Source: Chloroflexota bacterium (GTDB lineage: Bacteria > Chloroflexota > Anaerolineae > Anaerolineales > Villigracilaceae). From it: 33,063 nucleotides of DNA. Each line of letters begins with the position of its first letter. Positions within the stretch are counted from its first letter, which is position 1. The stretch covers positions 1 through 33,063 of the forward strand of contig SXKT01000047.1 of the NCBI GenBank assembly GCA_005778035.1, given 5' to 3'. The notes under the pieces were generated by a model. That model made no database searches. It had not been told where the DNA came from and worked only from the letters and a program-made list of their open reading frames with translations. The translations under genes and the position numbers were made by a program. Positions 24,935 through 32,825 of the stretch are shown here, in pieces.

Positions 24935-25612
24935 TTATTGCAATGTGTTTTCATCCCGAAAGAACCATGCTGGTTCTTCTATCAGGCGGGCGTTTTGCTG
25001 TGCCAACAGCGGCTCGGTAAAGTACAAAACCCGTTTCGCGAGCAAATTCACTTCCGCCGGTAAATGGGTGATCAGCAATAGCGCCATTTCCGGGTCGGCA
25101 GCCAGCAAATGCCGTGCCATTTTTGCCTTTGTTTTCATGTCGATCGACTGAAACGGCTCATCCAGGATCAACAGCTGCGGGCGCTGAATGATCGCGCGGA
25201 TAAAACTTACCTTTTGTTTCATGCCGCCCGAAAGCTGATAAGGATAAAGATCGCCGGTGCCTGCCATATTGGATACTTCCAACCACTCCCGCATCCATTC
25301 GGCTGCAACAGCACCACCATCAATGCCTTGCGCCTGAAATGGCAAGAGGATATTTTGGCGGACGGTAAGGAATGGGAATAATCTTGGCTCTTGGAATTGG
25401 GTTGAAATTCTGTCTGTATGGATCGAAACCGAGCCGGTCGTTGGCAACTCAAGGCCGCTTAATATCCTAACAAGGGTAGATTTCCCAGCGCCAGATGGGG
25501 CAAAGATCGCGGTCCGGTCCGATACGTTAAGTGTTATGTTCAACCCACTGATCACAGCTTGCCCTGCGATCTCCTTTACCAACGATTCAACACACAACAA
25601 AGGTTTGTCCAT
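24935..25612 (-). CDS. ABC transporter ATP-binding protein, NitT/TauT type
   Basis: 225 aa. Motifs: Walker A APSGAGKST (first Gly of the P-loop is Ala), Q-loop QFQEPRLFPFL, signature LSGGMKQKVSF, Walker B LLILDEPF, switch His LLITHL. Family members energise import of nitrate, taurine, sulphonates or thiamine precursors. The SD AGGA overlaps the permease stop, so it is part of the three-gene importer. Last gene of that importer on this strand, next to hydC. Confidence 0.9.
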   Translation of the reverse strand: MDKPLLCVESLVKEIAGQAVISGLNITLNVSDRTAIFAPSGAGKSTLVRILSGLELPTTGSVSIHTDRISTQFQEPRLFPFLTVRQNILLPFQAQGIDGGAVAAEWMREWLEVSNMAGTGDLYPYQLSGGMKQKVSFIRAIIQRPQLLILDEPFQSIDMKTKAKMARHLLAADPEMALLLITHLPAEVNLLAKRVLYFTEPLLAQQNARLIEEPAWFFRDENTLQ

Positions 25613-25614
25613 CT

Positions 25615-26376
25615 TTATCCTGTGAATGAATATTTCTTAAAGATCGTGGCAAATACCAAGGTGTTCGCTGCCTGTGCCACAAGTGAAAATGCCAGTAACA
25701 CAAACAAATAAAAGAAAACCTCTCGCATATTCAGGGTGATCTGGGCTCGATTCAACAAGTAGCCGATCCCGTCTTGGGCACCAATGAACTCTCCCAACAC
25801 CACGATCTTGGACGCCAGGCTTATGCCCAGGCTAATATTCGCCTGCAAGGTTGGCACCAAAGCTGGAAGGTAGATGAAACGCAAGGTTGCCATGCGGGTG
25901 GCATGAACGGAAAGCAGGTACTGAGCCAGCAATGTGTCGGCATTATCCAACCCGCGAACAGTATTGATCACAATGGTAGGAAGCACCAATGCGGCGACCA
26001 GAAGGATCGGCGCCATACTCCCCAATCCGAACAGCAACAGGAAGATGACCCCCAATACCGTACCTGGGATGACTTGTAAGGAAACCATCAGGGAATTGGC
26101 GATGTTTTGAATGCCAAGCCAGTAAGCCGAAATGCCGATCAATGTGCCCATAACCAGCGCCGCCCCAAAGCCGATGACCAATCTGAACATCGTAAGCAAT
26201 GCCTGGGTCGCAAAACTGCTTGGCAGGTACTCTGCCAGGCTCGCAAACGTCTCTGTAGGGGATGGCAGGATATAAGCAGGGTACACAGTGGAGGCTGCAG
26301 CCCAGATCGCCAATACCAGGCCAAACCCCAACAATTCAGTTCGCAGCGGAGTAGAAAAAGCCTTCTGTCGTTTCAT
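25615..26376 (-). CDS. ABC transporter permease, NitT/TauT (SsuC/TauC) type
   Basis: 253 aa, six or so transmembrane segments (LLGFGLVLAIWAAASTVYPAY, LVIGFGAALVMGTLIGISAYW and others). The EAA-like region near ATRMATLRFIYLPALVPTLQANISLG docks with the ATPase. Start ATG 26376 has SD AAGGA and overlaps the end of the binding-protein gene by 41 nt, an unusually long but plausible overlap. Confidence 0.9.
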   Translation of the reverse strand: MKRQKAFSTPLRTELLGFGLVLAIWAAASTVYPAYILPSPTETFASLAEYLPSSFATQALLTMFRLVIGFGAALVMGTLIGISAYWLGIQNIANSLMVSLQVIPGTVLGVIFLLLFGLGSMAPILLVAALVLPTIVINTVRGLDNADTLLAQYLLSVHATRMATLRFIYLPALVPTLQANISLGISLASKIVVLGEFIGAQDGIGYLLNRAQITLNMREVFFYLFVLLAFSLVAQAANTLVFATIFKKYSFTG

Positions 26377-27328
26377 CCAATTCCTTGCCGATCACCTGGT
26401 AATACATCTGAACACCATTTTTCATTGCCTCACCAGTGAGTAACTGATAACGGGTACGGCCCAATGCGGATACCATTATTGGCGCGGGGATCTTGAAGTG
26501 TTCGATCACAGCGTCCACCGCCGATTCAGGATCACCTTGTACCTGCTCGATGGACCCTGACAGATAAATACTGAACTGGTCTACAATATCGTGATGGTCT
26601 GCGGCCCACTGGCTGTTGGCAAAGCTGCCGACCTGCGGATAGCCCTGCGCGGCCGGGTTATTACGATTCCACTCATCATAAAGATCCAGTGAGACAGAGA
26701 TTCCCGGCTGGCCTTCCAGCAAGGAGACCATTGGTTCCGGCAAAATCACAGCCGCCGCTTTTCCTTCCTTGAGCAATGCGATCGAGGCATCAAACGGCGA
26801 ATACACCGGTGCTATATCCTTTTTCCAAGCCAATCCTTCTTGCCGCACCAAATAAGCTGCCACTTCTTCGATCGGGGATCCTTCAAATGGCACATACACC
26901 TGCTGGCCTATAAGGTCTGCCCACGTATTGACAGTGATGCCACTGGTAACAAGGTAAGAAAGGCCGGTAACATACGTGTTCACCAGCGTGATGGGCGCTT
27001 GGTTCTTGTGCAGGTCCAACCCCACCGACAAACCCGTAACCAATATTTGGGCATCTCCCCGCAAGAAAACAGTGTTAGCCTGAGCCTGGTTGGTGTACAA
27101 CACCAGCTCAACATTTTGCATTTTCGCCGCCGCCAAGATCACCGGCACCGACGACGTGGATGCCGGAGCGTAGATCACGACTTTTTCAGGGGCAACGGCC
27201 TTTTCCTCAGTGGCAGCCGACAAAGTACCGAACTCACTTTCGGAATTCGCAATCGGTGTCACCGCGCCACAGCCAGCCAAAAGGATCATCAAACATAAAA
27301 CAAAGATAGTTCTTGCTGTTTTTCTCAT
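26336..27328 (-). CDS. ABC transporter substrate-binding lipoprotein, NMT1/TauA-like
   Basis: 330 aa. Lipoprotein signal peptide with lipobox LLAGC (residues 16-20). A two-lobed NMT1/THI5-like binding fold follows: VVIYAPASTSSVPVILAAAK, VFLRGDAQILVTGLSVG, TVNTWADLIGQQVYVPFEGSPIEEVAAYL, AVILPEPMVSLL. Substrate not recognisable: candidates are sulphonates, nitrate-like anions or pyrimidine precursors, but none has a diagnostic motif. No TPP riboswitch is seen in the leader. A CRP-like operator and promoter-like TATAAT lie about 40-70 nt upstream. Confidence 0.85.
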   Translation of the reverse strand: MRKTARTIFVLCLMILLAGCGAVTPIANSESEFGTLSAATEEKAVAPEKVVIYAPASTSSVPVILAAAKMQNVELVLYTNQAQANTVFLRGDAQILVTGLSVGLDLHKNQAPITLVNTYVTGLSYLVTSGITVNTWADLIGQQVYVPFEGSPIEEVAAYLVRQEGLAWKKDIAPVYSPFDASIALLKEGKAAAVILPEPMVSLLEGQPGISVSLDLYDEWNRNNPAAQGYPQVGSFANSQWAADHHDIVDQFSIYLSGSIEQVQGDPESAVDAVIEHFKIPAPIMVSALGRTRYQLLTGEAMKNGVQMYYQVIGKELDETTEGFFYSAAN

Positions 27329-27366
27329 CTTTCATCTCTCATTAGCCTGTTGAGGCTGTAGTGTAT

Positions 27367-27384
27367 TTGTGAAATATATCACAA
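27367..27384. promoter_or_regulatory. CRP-family operator candidate
   Basis: TTGTGA-N6-TCACAA with perfect 6-nt arms; the TGTGA-N6-TCACA core matches the classic CRP consensus. It lies 39 nt before the binding-protein ATG. It sits just downstream of a minus-strand TATAAT, a position that would suit repression. Confidence 0.6.
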
Positions 27385-27450
27385 TCTAACCTAATTATAT
27401 TCCCGACTGACAACCAAACCATCGCCTTAATTGTTCAAATTGGCTTGTAC

Positions 27451-27487
27451 TTAATGTTGAGCAGCCCTCAACATTAATGTTGAGGGC
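27451..27487. repeat. 24-nt perfect palindrome plus overlapping 11-bp inverted repeat
   Basis: Half-site GCCCTCAACATT followed by its exact reverse complement covers 27464-27487. Just upstream, TTAATGTTGAG (27451-27461) is a further inverted copy that pairs with CTCAACATTAA across a 5-nt gap. So three copies of the AATGTTGAG element occur in 37 nt. Located between divergent transcription units; either a multi-site operator or two mutually exclusive hairpins. Confidence 0.75.
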
Positions 27488-27565
27488 GATTCTGCATCCA
27501 GCATGCTTGCGTGGGTAATTTCAATTTAGAATTGTGATACTCTTAGAAAATAAAACGAGGTGATG

Positions 27566-27955
27566 ATGGAGACCAACAATGCCACTACAATCGATGAGTT
27601 TATCCTGCAATTTTCGCCTGAAGTGCAACTGATCCTGGAAAAAGTCAGGCGTGTGATCAAGGAAACCGTACCAGAGGCGGAAGAGAAGATCGCCTACGGG
27701 ATCCCTACCTTTACCTTCCACGGCAATCTAGTCCATTTTTCCGCCTATAAGAACCACATCGGTTTTTACCCGGCCCCATCGGGCATTGAAAAGTTTAAAG
27801 ATGCACTGGCCAAATACCAAAAAGGCAAAGGAACGATCCAATTCCCGATCAATGAACCGATCCCCTATGAATTGATCCGTGAGGTTACCGCTTACAGGGT
27901 GGAGGAAAATTTGCGCAAGGCGCAGGAAAAGATTAACAAGAAGGCTGCCAAGTGA
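27566..27955 (+). CDS. DUF1801 / YdhG-like protein
   Basis: 129 aa from ATG 27566, which lies 5 nt after GAGG; GTG 27560 and ATG 27563 are alternatives. Small alpha/beta protein with IDEFILQFSPEVQLILEKVRRVIKETVPEAEEKIAYGIPTF and HIGFYPAPSGIEKF, the DUF1801 signature; Bacillus YdhG (Fra) is described as an iron-chaperone-like member. Function here is uncertain. The stop overlaps the next start by 4 nt (GTGA). Confidence 0.85.
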   Translation: METNNATTIDEFILQFSPEVQLILEKVRRVIKETVPEAEEKIAYGIPTFTFHGNLVHFSAYKNHIGFYPAPSGIEKFKDALAKYQKGKGTIQFPINEPIPYELIREVTAYRVEENLRKAQEKINKKAAK

Positions 27956-28998
27956 CCAAAAACCAGGATCGCCACGTTTGGATCGACCTTGCCAGGATCA
28001 TCGGTTCTTTTTTGGTTGTAATGATCCATGTCACATCCCCGATCTTGACCCGCTACCAACAGATCAGCCAACAAAGCTGGATGTCCGGCAACTTTTATGA
28101 TTCCATCGCCCGGCTGAGCGTACCGATGTTTTTTATGATCACCGGCGCACTTCTATTGGGAAAAACTGAACCATTACCCGAATACTTCAGAAAGCGCCTT
28201 ACAAAAGTACTGATACCGTTGGTGGCGTGGTCGTTGGTGTATTTCTTTTGGGCATACTGGGCAGATCAATCTGGCCTTACACTCAAGAGGTTGGCCAAAC
28301 TTTGGTATTCGCCAGCATATTATCACTTATGGTATCTGTATGCCTTGCTCGGCCTCTATTTGGTGATCCCCATACTACGGATGATCACCCTTCATAGCGA
28401 TGCATGGTTGTTGGGCTTGTACATCGCCCTTTGGTTCACCGCCTCAGGGATATTTCCACTGCTAGAGAAAACCCTTGAGATCAGCTTGTTGCCAGACCTG
28501 CAATTTGCCAGCGGTTTTGCCGGATACCTTGTAGCAGGGTATTTTCTATCAAAAACCCCACTCTCAAAAAGATGGGCCGCTTTTTCAGCCCTGCTCATGG
28601 TCTGTTCGGCTATAGGGACGATAGCGCTTACCTATATTGCCAGTTCCCAAAAAGGCCAATTCGTTGGAACCTATTACGAATATCTCAGCCCCAATATCCT
28701 ACTTTTGTCCACTTCTGCGTTTTATCTCGTCCGGTGGGCATCTTCCAACCTGCCAGCCCTTACAGGGCCATCTCACAAGGCAATTCAAACTCTTGCCTCT
28801 GCCAGCCTCGGCATTTACCTCGTCCACATCATCCCCATGACGTTGCTGGAAAAAGGAATGCTTGGCATTAGCCTTACCGCATGGAGCTTCAACCCGCTTT
28901 TCGCGATACCGGCAACCACCTTGGCAGTTTATTGTGCCAGCCTGGCGATCACCCTCATTCTTCAGCGCATCCCGCTCATCAACAAGATCGTGCCCTAA
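27952..28998 (+). CDS. Acyltransferase family 3 integral membrane protein
   Basis: 348 aa with about ten hydrophobic segments. The start VWIDLARIIGSFLVVMIHVTSP holds the conserved R and His of acyltransferase-3/OafA/WecH proteins, followed by RLSVPMFFMITGALLLGK and FRKRLTKVLIPLVAW. These O-acylate sugars or lipids at the membrane; substrate unknown. GTG 27952 overlaps the DUF1801 stop (GTGA), so translation is coupled. Confidence 0.9.
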   Translation: MTKNQDRHVWIDLARIIGSFLVVMIHVTSPILTRYQQISQQSWMSGNFYDSIARLSVPMFFMITGALLLGKTEPLPEYFRKRLTKVLIPLVAWSLVYFFWAYWADQSGLTLKRLAKLWYSPAYYHLWYLYALLGLYLVIPILRMITLHSDAWLLGLYIALWFTASGIFPLLEKTLEISLLPDLQFASGFAGYLVAGYFLSKTPLSKRWAAFSALLMVCSAIGTIALTYIASSQKGQFVGTYYEYLSPNILLLSTSAFYLVRWASSNLPALTGPSHKAIQTLASASLGIYLVHIIPMTLLEKGMLGISLTAWSFNPLFAIPATTLAVYCASLAITLILQRIPLINKIVP

Positions 28999-29069
28999 GG
29001 TTATCGGCCGGCTCAGCCATCCTTGGCGGCAACCGGATACCTCAATTTGCCATCAATAGAAAGGACATT

Positions 29070-29534
29070 ATGACAACCATCACCCCATTTTTATGGTTCA
29101 ACAAAGATTTGGCCGAAGCGCTGGATCATTACTCAGCCATTTTCCCAGACTTCCGAATCATCGAAACCCGCAACACATCCAATGGCCAGACGGAGGAACT
29201 TTTTACCGCCAGTTTTGAAATGGCCGGCCAAAGATTTATGGCTCTCAACGGCGGCCCCCATTTTACTTTCAACGAAGCCATAAGCCTGTTTGTGGAATGT
29301 TCTGGCCAGGAGGAAGTAGACCATTTTTGGAATTACCTTACCGATAATGGCGGCAAAGAGGAAAGATGTGGTTGGCTGAAAGACAAGTACGGCATCAGCT
29401 GGCAGATCATCCCCAAGGACCTTGGCAAACTGCTCGGCGACCCAGACGCGGCAAAGGCATCGCGGGTGATGCAAGCCATGTTGGCGATGAATAAGATCGA
29501 AATTGAAAAGTTATATATTGCATACCGTGGGTAA
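29070..29534 (+). CDS. PhnB-like glyoxalase/VOC-fold protein
   Basis: 154 aa from ATG 29070 (SD AAAGGA); the track start at 28881 lies inside the preceding gene. Matches the PhnB/'3-demethylubiquinone methyltransferase-like' family, in truth a VOC fold: TPFLWFNKDLAEALDHYSAIFPD, FMALNGGPHFTFNEAISLFVEC, DKYGISWQIIPKDLGKLL. It may bind a divalent metal; no substrate can be assigned. Confidence 0.9.
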   Translation: MTTITPFLWFNKDLAEALDHYSAIFPDFRIIETRNTSNGQTEELFTASFEMAGQRFMALNGGPHFTFNEAISLFVECSGQEEVDHFWNYLTDNGGKEERCGWLKDKYGISWQIIPKDLGKLLGDPDAAKASRVMQAMLAMNKIEIEKLYIAYRG

Positions 29535-29603
29535 AATAAGAGGCATCGAAACACCCCTGCGAGTGTTACTTGAAGGCAGGGAATACACCTCGCGAGGAGC
29601 AAT

Positions 29604-30656
29604 ATGAAAGAAATTAAAGTGATCATGGTAGGGCTGGGTAACGTCGGCCAAGGTTTCCTTAAGATCCTGGAAACCGACCATGCCAGCCTGATGCAAAACC
29701 AGGGGCTTGATATTAAAGTGGTAGGGGTTTCTGACCTGCGTTATGGAAATTACTCTGAGCCCAATGGTTTTCAGGTCACATCATTGCTAAAGGCATTAGA
29801 AAACGGCAACCTTGAGGGAATGGGTAAAAAAGACGAAAGGTCCTCTACTGAAAACTGGATCAAGTCATGCGATGCCCAATTCCTGTTGGAGGCAAGCTTT
29901 ACCAATTTTACTAACGCTGAACCAGCCATCCAATATATGCGGGCGGCGCTTTCCAGTGGCAAGCATGTAGTAACCAGTAACAAGGGGCCGATCGCTCTTT
30001 TTTACTCTGAACTTGCCACCATGGCAAAGCAAGGCGGCTTACAGATCGGTGTTGAAGGCACTGTAATGAGCGGCACTCCCAGTATGGCGCTTGGAATCAA
30101 CACCCTAAAGGCAGCCGGGATCACCTCCATTCAGGGTATCCTCAACGGTACAACCAATTTCATCCTTACCCGTATGGAGCAAGGCAACAGTTACCAAAAC
30201 GCTCTTGCCGAAGCCCAAAAACTGGGCTATGCCGAAGCAGACCCCACCGGCGACGTAGAAGGATATGACGCTGCAGGCAAGGTGGTCATACTGGGTAATT
30301 TGGTAATGGATCGCCCCATCACCTTTGCGGATGTGGAACGAAAGGGCATTAGCGGCGTTACCTTGCAAGATGTGGAACTTGCCAAGGCCGAGGGGAAGCG
30401 TTGGAAGTTGATCGGCACGTTATCTATTGATAATGGAATTGTGAGCGCCAGCGTAAAACCAACCTTGCTGCCAACCGAAGATCCCTTGGCAAATGTTGGT
30501 GGCGCAACCAACGCCATCACCTTCACGACCCAACACATGGGCAAAGTCACCCTCATCGGCGCGGGGGCCGGCCGGGTAGAGACTGGCTTTGCCTTGCTGA
30601 GCGATATCCTCGCGATCTCTAAAACAAACGAACCATCCAATTGGAGGAAACAATGA
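29604..30656 (+). CDS. hom: Homoserine dehydrogenase, short form
   Basis: 350 aa. NAD(P)-dependent interconversion of aspartate semialdehyde and homoserine, in threonine and methionine synthesis. Rossmann motif GLGNVGQGFLKIL at the N-terminus, conserved SNKGPIA (catalytic-region Lys), VEGTVMSGTPSM, and ILNGTTNFILTRM followed by GYAEADPTGDVEGYDAAGK. It lacks the C-terminal ACT domain, so threonine feedback through that domain is not expected. SD GAGGAG lies 5 nt before ATG; the leader has two mutually exclusive short hairpins. The stop overlaps the panB start (ATGA), coupling the two. Confidence 0.93.
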   Translation: MKEIKVIMVGLGNVGQGFLKILETDHASLMQNQGLDIKVVGVSDLRYGNYSEPNGFQVTSLLKALENGNLEGMGKKDERSSTENWIKSCDAQFLLEASFTNFTNAEPAIQYMRAALSSGKHVVTSNKGPIALFYSELATMAKQGGLQIGVEGTVMSGTPSMALGINTLKAAGITSIQGILNGTTNFILTRMEQGNSYQNALAEAQKLGYAEADPTGDVEGYDAAGKVVILGNLVMDRPITFADVERKGISGVTLQDVELAKAEGKRWKLIGTLSIDNGIVSASVKPTLLPTEDPLANVGGATNAITFTTQHMGKVTLIGAGAGRVETGFALLSDILAISKTNEPSNWRKQ

Positions 30657-31510
30657 GCGACCGAAAAAAGATCACCCTGCCTTACTTGTTCCAAAAAGTG
30701 CAAGATAAAGAGCCGATCAGCTGGCTTACCTGCTACGATTACCCCACCGCTTACCTGCAAGAACAAGCCGGTGTGGAAATGATCTTGGTGGGAGATAGCC
30801 TGGGCATGACCATGCTCGGCTACGACAGCACCTTGCCCGTAACTATGGACGATATGATCCGCCACGCCAGCGCCGTTCGACGAGGCGCACCTACCGCCTT
30901 TGTGGTTGGCGATATGCCCTATATGACCTACCAACCCAGCAATGAACTGGCCGTAAAGAACGCCGGCCGCTTTATGGCAGAAGCCGGCTGCGATGCCATA
31001 AAGTTGGAAGGTGGCGTTGCAATGGCTCCCCGCATCAAAGCCATTGTAGATGCCGGCATCCCCGCCATCGGACATCTCGGCCTCACCCCTCAATCAGTAG
31101 CCGCCTTGGGCGGTTTCCGCTTGCAGGGCAAAAGCGCTTCGTTGGCAAAAAAGATCGCAGACGATGCCAAAGCCCTGCAAGACGCTGGCGCTTTCGCCAT
31201 CCTGCTGGAATTGGTTCCAGACCGATTGTGCAAGCTGATCACCGAACAAGCCGAAGACTGCATTATTATGTCGCTTGGCTCTGGCCCCGATGCCCACGGG
31301 CAGCTGTTGATCTACCATGATATGTTTGGCCTGTATCCCAAATTCAAGCCGAAGATGGCCAAGGTATTTGGCAACGCGGGCGAGGTGATCCTCAATGGCC
31401 TTAAGAAATATGTCAGCGAAGTTAAAAGTGTCACCTTCCCTGCCGCCGAAAACTACTTCGGTATGCCAGACAACGAGTACGACGAATTAGTGAAACTGAC
31501 CAAGAAGTAG
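30653..31510 (+). CDS. panB: 3-methyl-2-oxobutanoate hydroxymethyltransferase
   Basis: 285 aa from ATG 30653 (SD GGAGG). First step of pantothenate synthesis: ketoisovalerate plus methylene-tetrahydrofolate gives ketopantoate. Motifs: GDSLGMTMLGYDSTLPVTMDDM, FVVGDMPYMTY, CDAIKLEGG, IGHLGLTPQS, ILLELVPDRL; the last supplies the catalytic Glu and the first two hold metal-binding Asp. Expression is coupled to homoserine dehydrogenase by a 4-nt overlap, and an aminotransferase follows after 8 nt. panC and panD are not in the window. Confidence 0.95.
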   Translation: MSDRKKITLPYLFQKVQDKEPISWLTCYDYPTAYLQEQAGVEMILVGDSLGMTMLGYDSTLPVTMDDMIRHASAVRRGAPTAFVVGDMPYMTYQPSNELAVKNAGRFMAEAGCDAIKLEGGVAMAPRIKAIVDAGIPAIGHLGLTPQSVAALGGFRLQGKSASLAKKIADDAKALQDAGAFAILLELVPDRLCKLITEQAEDCIIMSLGSGPDAHGQLLIYHDMFGLYPKFKPKMAKVFGNAGEVILNGLKKYVSEVKSVTFPAAENYFGMPDNEYDELVKLTKK

Positions 31511-31518
31511 GCCAGCCA

Positions 31519-32676
31519 ATGGATTTCGCGCAAAGAACACACCACTTACGGCCGGAAGGCGCATACCAGGTGCTTGCCAAGGCTGGCGAACTGGAAAGAG
31601 CCGGCAGGCATATCATCCATTTGGAGATAGGCCAACCTGACTATGCCACCTTTGAGAACGTCAGCAACGCTGGCATCGAAGCAATTAAAACCGGTAAAAC
31701 CCGTTATACCCCTCCCAGCGGCATCCCTACCCTGCGAGAAGCATTGGCGGAGGACGCGGGAAAGCGCCGTGGGATCAAGGTAAGCCCCGAGGAGGTTGTT
31801 ATCGGCCCCGGTGGCAAACCGATCCTGTTCTTCCCTACCATGGCCATCATTGAGCCAGGCGACGAGGTGATCTACCCCAACCCCGGCTTCCCTACCTATG
31901 AGGCAATGATCAAGGTCGCAGGTGGCATACCCGTCCCGGTACCCTTGCTGGAAGAGAACCAATTTTCCTTTGACATCAGCGTGTTCGACCGTTTGATCAA
32001 TAAGAAGACCAGGTTGATCATCCTCAACTCACCCAGCAACCCTACCGGCGGAGTTATCCCCCAGGCAGACCTGGAACATATCGCCGCTGCCGCCCTCAGG
32101 AACGATGCCTGGATCATGAGCGATGAACTCTACACCCGCATTGTGTACGATGGGCTCACAGCTCCCTCTATCGCCAGCATCCCCGGCTTGCAAGACCGCA
32201 CCATCATCGTGGATGGTTTTTCCAAAACGTATTCGATGACCGGGTGGCGCTTGGGCTACGGCATTATGCCCAAAGCCCTGGCCGAAAAAGTTGACCTGTT
32301 GCTAACCCATGCGGTTGGCTCCACCGCGCACTTTACCCAGTTTGCCGGGGTAGAGGCGGTAACAGGCCCCCAACACCGGGTAGATGAAATGGTAGAGGAA
32401 TACCAGCGTCGACGCGACGCCATCGTAAACGGTTTGAATAGCCTGCCAGGGTTCAACTGCCAAATACCACAGGGCGCTTTTTATGCCTTCCCCAACATCA
32501 CACAAACAGGCAGGTCCTCTTCCGAGCTTGCCAACCTGATCTTGGAAAAAGCCGGAGTAGCCCTGTTGCCTGGCAACTCTTTTGGAGATCGCGGAGAAGG
32601 ATACCTGCGCTTGTCCTATGCCAATTCTATAGAAAACATACGGCAAGGGATAGAACAGATCAGGGCTGTACTTTAA
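31519..32676 (+). CDS. PLP-dependent aminotransferase, class I (fold type I)
   Basis: 385 aa. Moves an amino group between an amino acid and a 2-oxo acid. Motifs: NSPSNPTGG for the cofactor pocket, MSDELYTRIVYDG with the Asp that contacts the pyridine N, GFSKTYSMTGWRLGYG with the Schiff-base Lys, and RLSYANS with the carboxylate-binding Arg. The aspartate/alanine aminotransferase subgroup is likely. Association with hom and panB fits amino-acid / branched 2-oxo acid metabolism but does not fix the substrate. SD is weak (TAGG 8 nt upstream). Followed by a terminator. Confidence 0.92.
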   Translation: MDFAQRTHHLRPEGAYQVLAKAGELERAGRHIIHLEIGQPDYATFENVSNAGIEAIKTGKTRYTPPSGIPTLREALAEDAGKRRGIKVSPEEVVIGPGGKPILFFPTMAIIEPGDEVIYPNPGFPTYEAMIKVAGGIPVPVPLLEENQFSFDISVFDRLINKKTRLIILNSPSNPTGGVIPQADLEHIAAAALRNDAWIMSDELYTRIVYDGLTAPSIASIPGLQDRTIIVDGFSKTYSMTGWRLGYGIMPKALAEKVDLLLTHAVGSTAHFTQFAGVEAVTGPQHRVDEMVEEYQRRRDAIVNGLNSLPGFNCQIPQGAFYAFPNITQTGRSSSELANLILEKAGVALLPGNSFGDRGEGYLRLSYANSIENIRQGIEQIRAVL

Positions 32677-32693
32677 ACCCCAAACTACACTTA

Positions 32694-32728
32694 CCAAAAA
32701 ACTTGCGGTTAATTCCGCAAGTTTTTTT
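32694..32728 (+). terminator. Rho-independent terminator of the hom-panB-aminotransferase operon
   Basis: Stem AACTTGCGG / CCGCAAGTT, loop TTAATT, followed by a T-run and preceded by an A-run, so it may act in both directions. Confidence 0.92.
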
Positions 32729-32825
32729 AATTAGAAATAATGAAATTATAAAGGTACTAATGACACGCACCTGCCTTTTGCCGGATATGTATAATGTGTG
32801 TAGATTCACGTTTAAAGGAGTGATC

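Noticed and set aside
27329-27470. TPP riboswitch before the NMT1-like binding protein
   Set aside because: The conserved CUGAGA and related core elements are not present in the leader.
30227-31093. Minus-strand ORF of 288 aa
   Set aside because: Antisense to hom and panB; no motif supports it.
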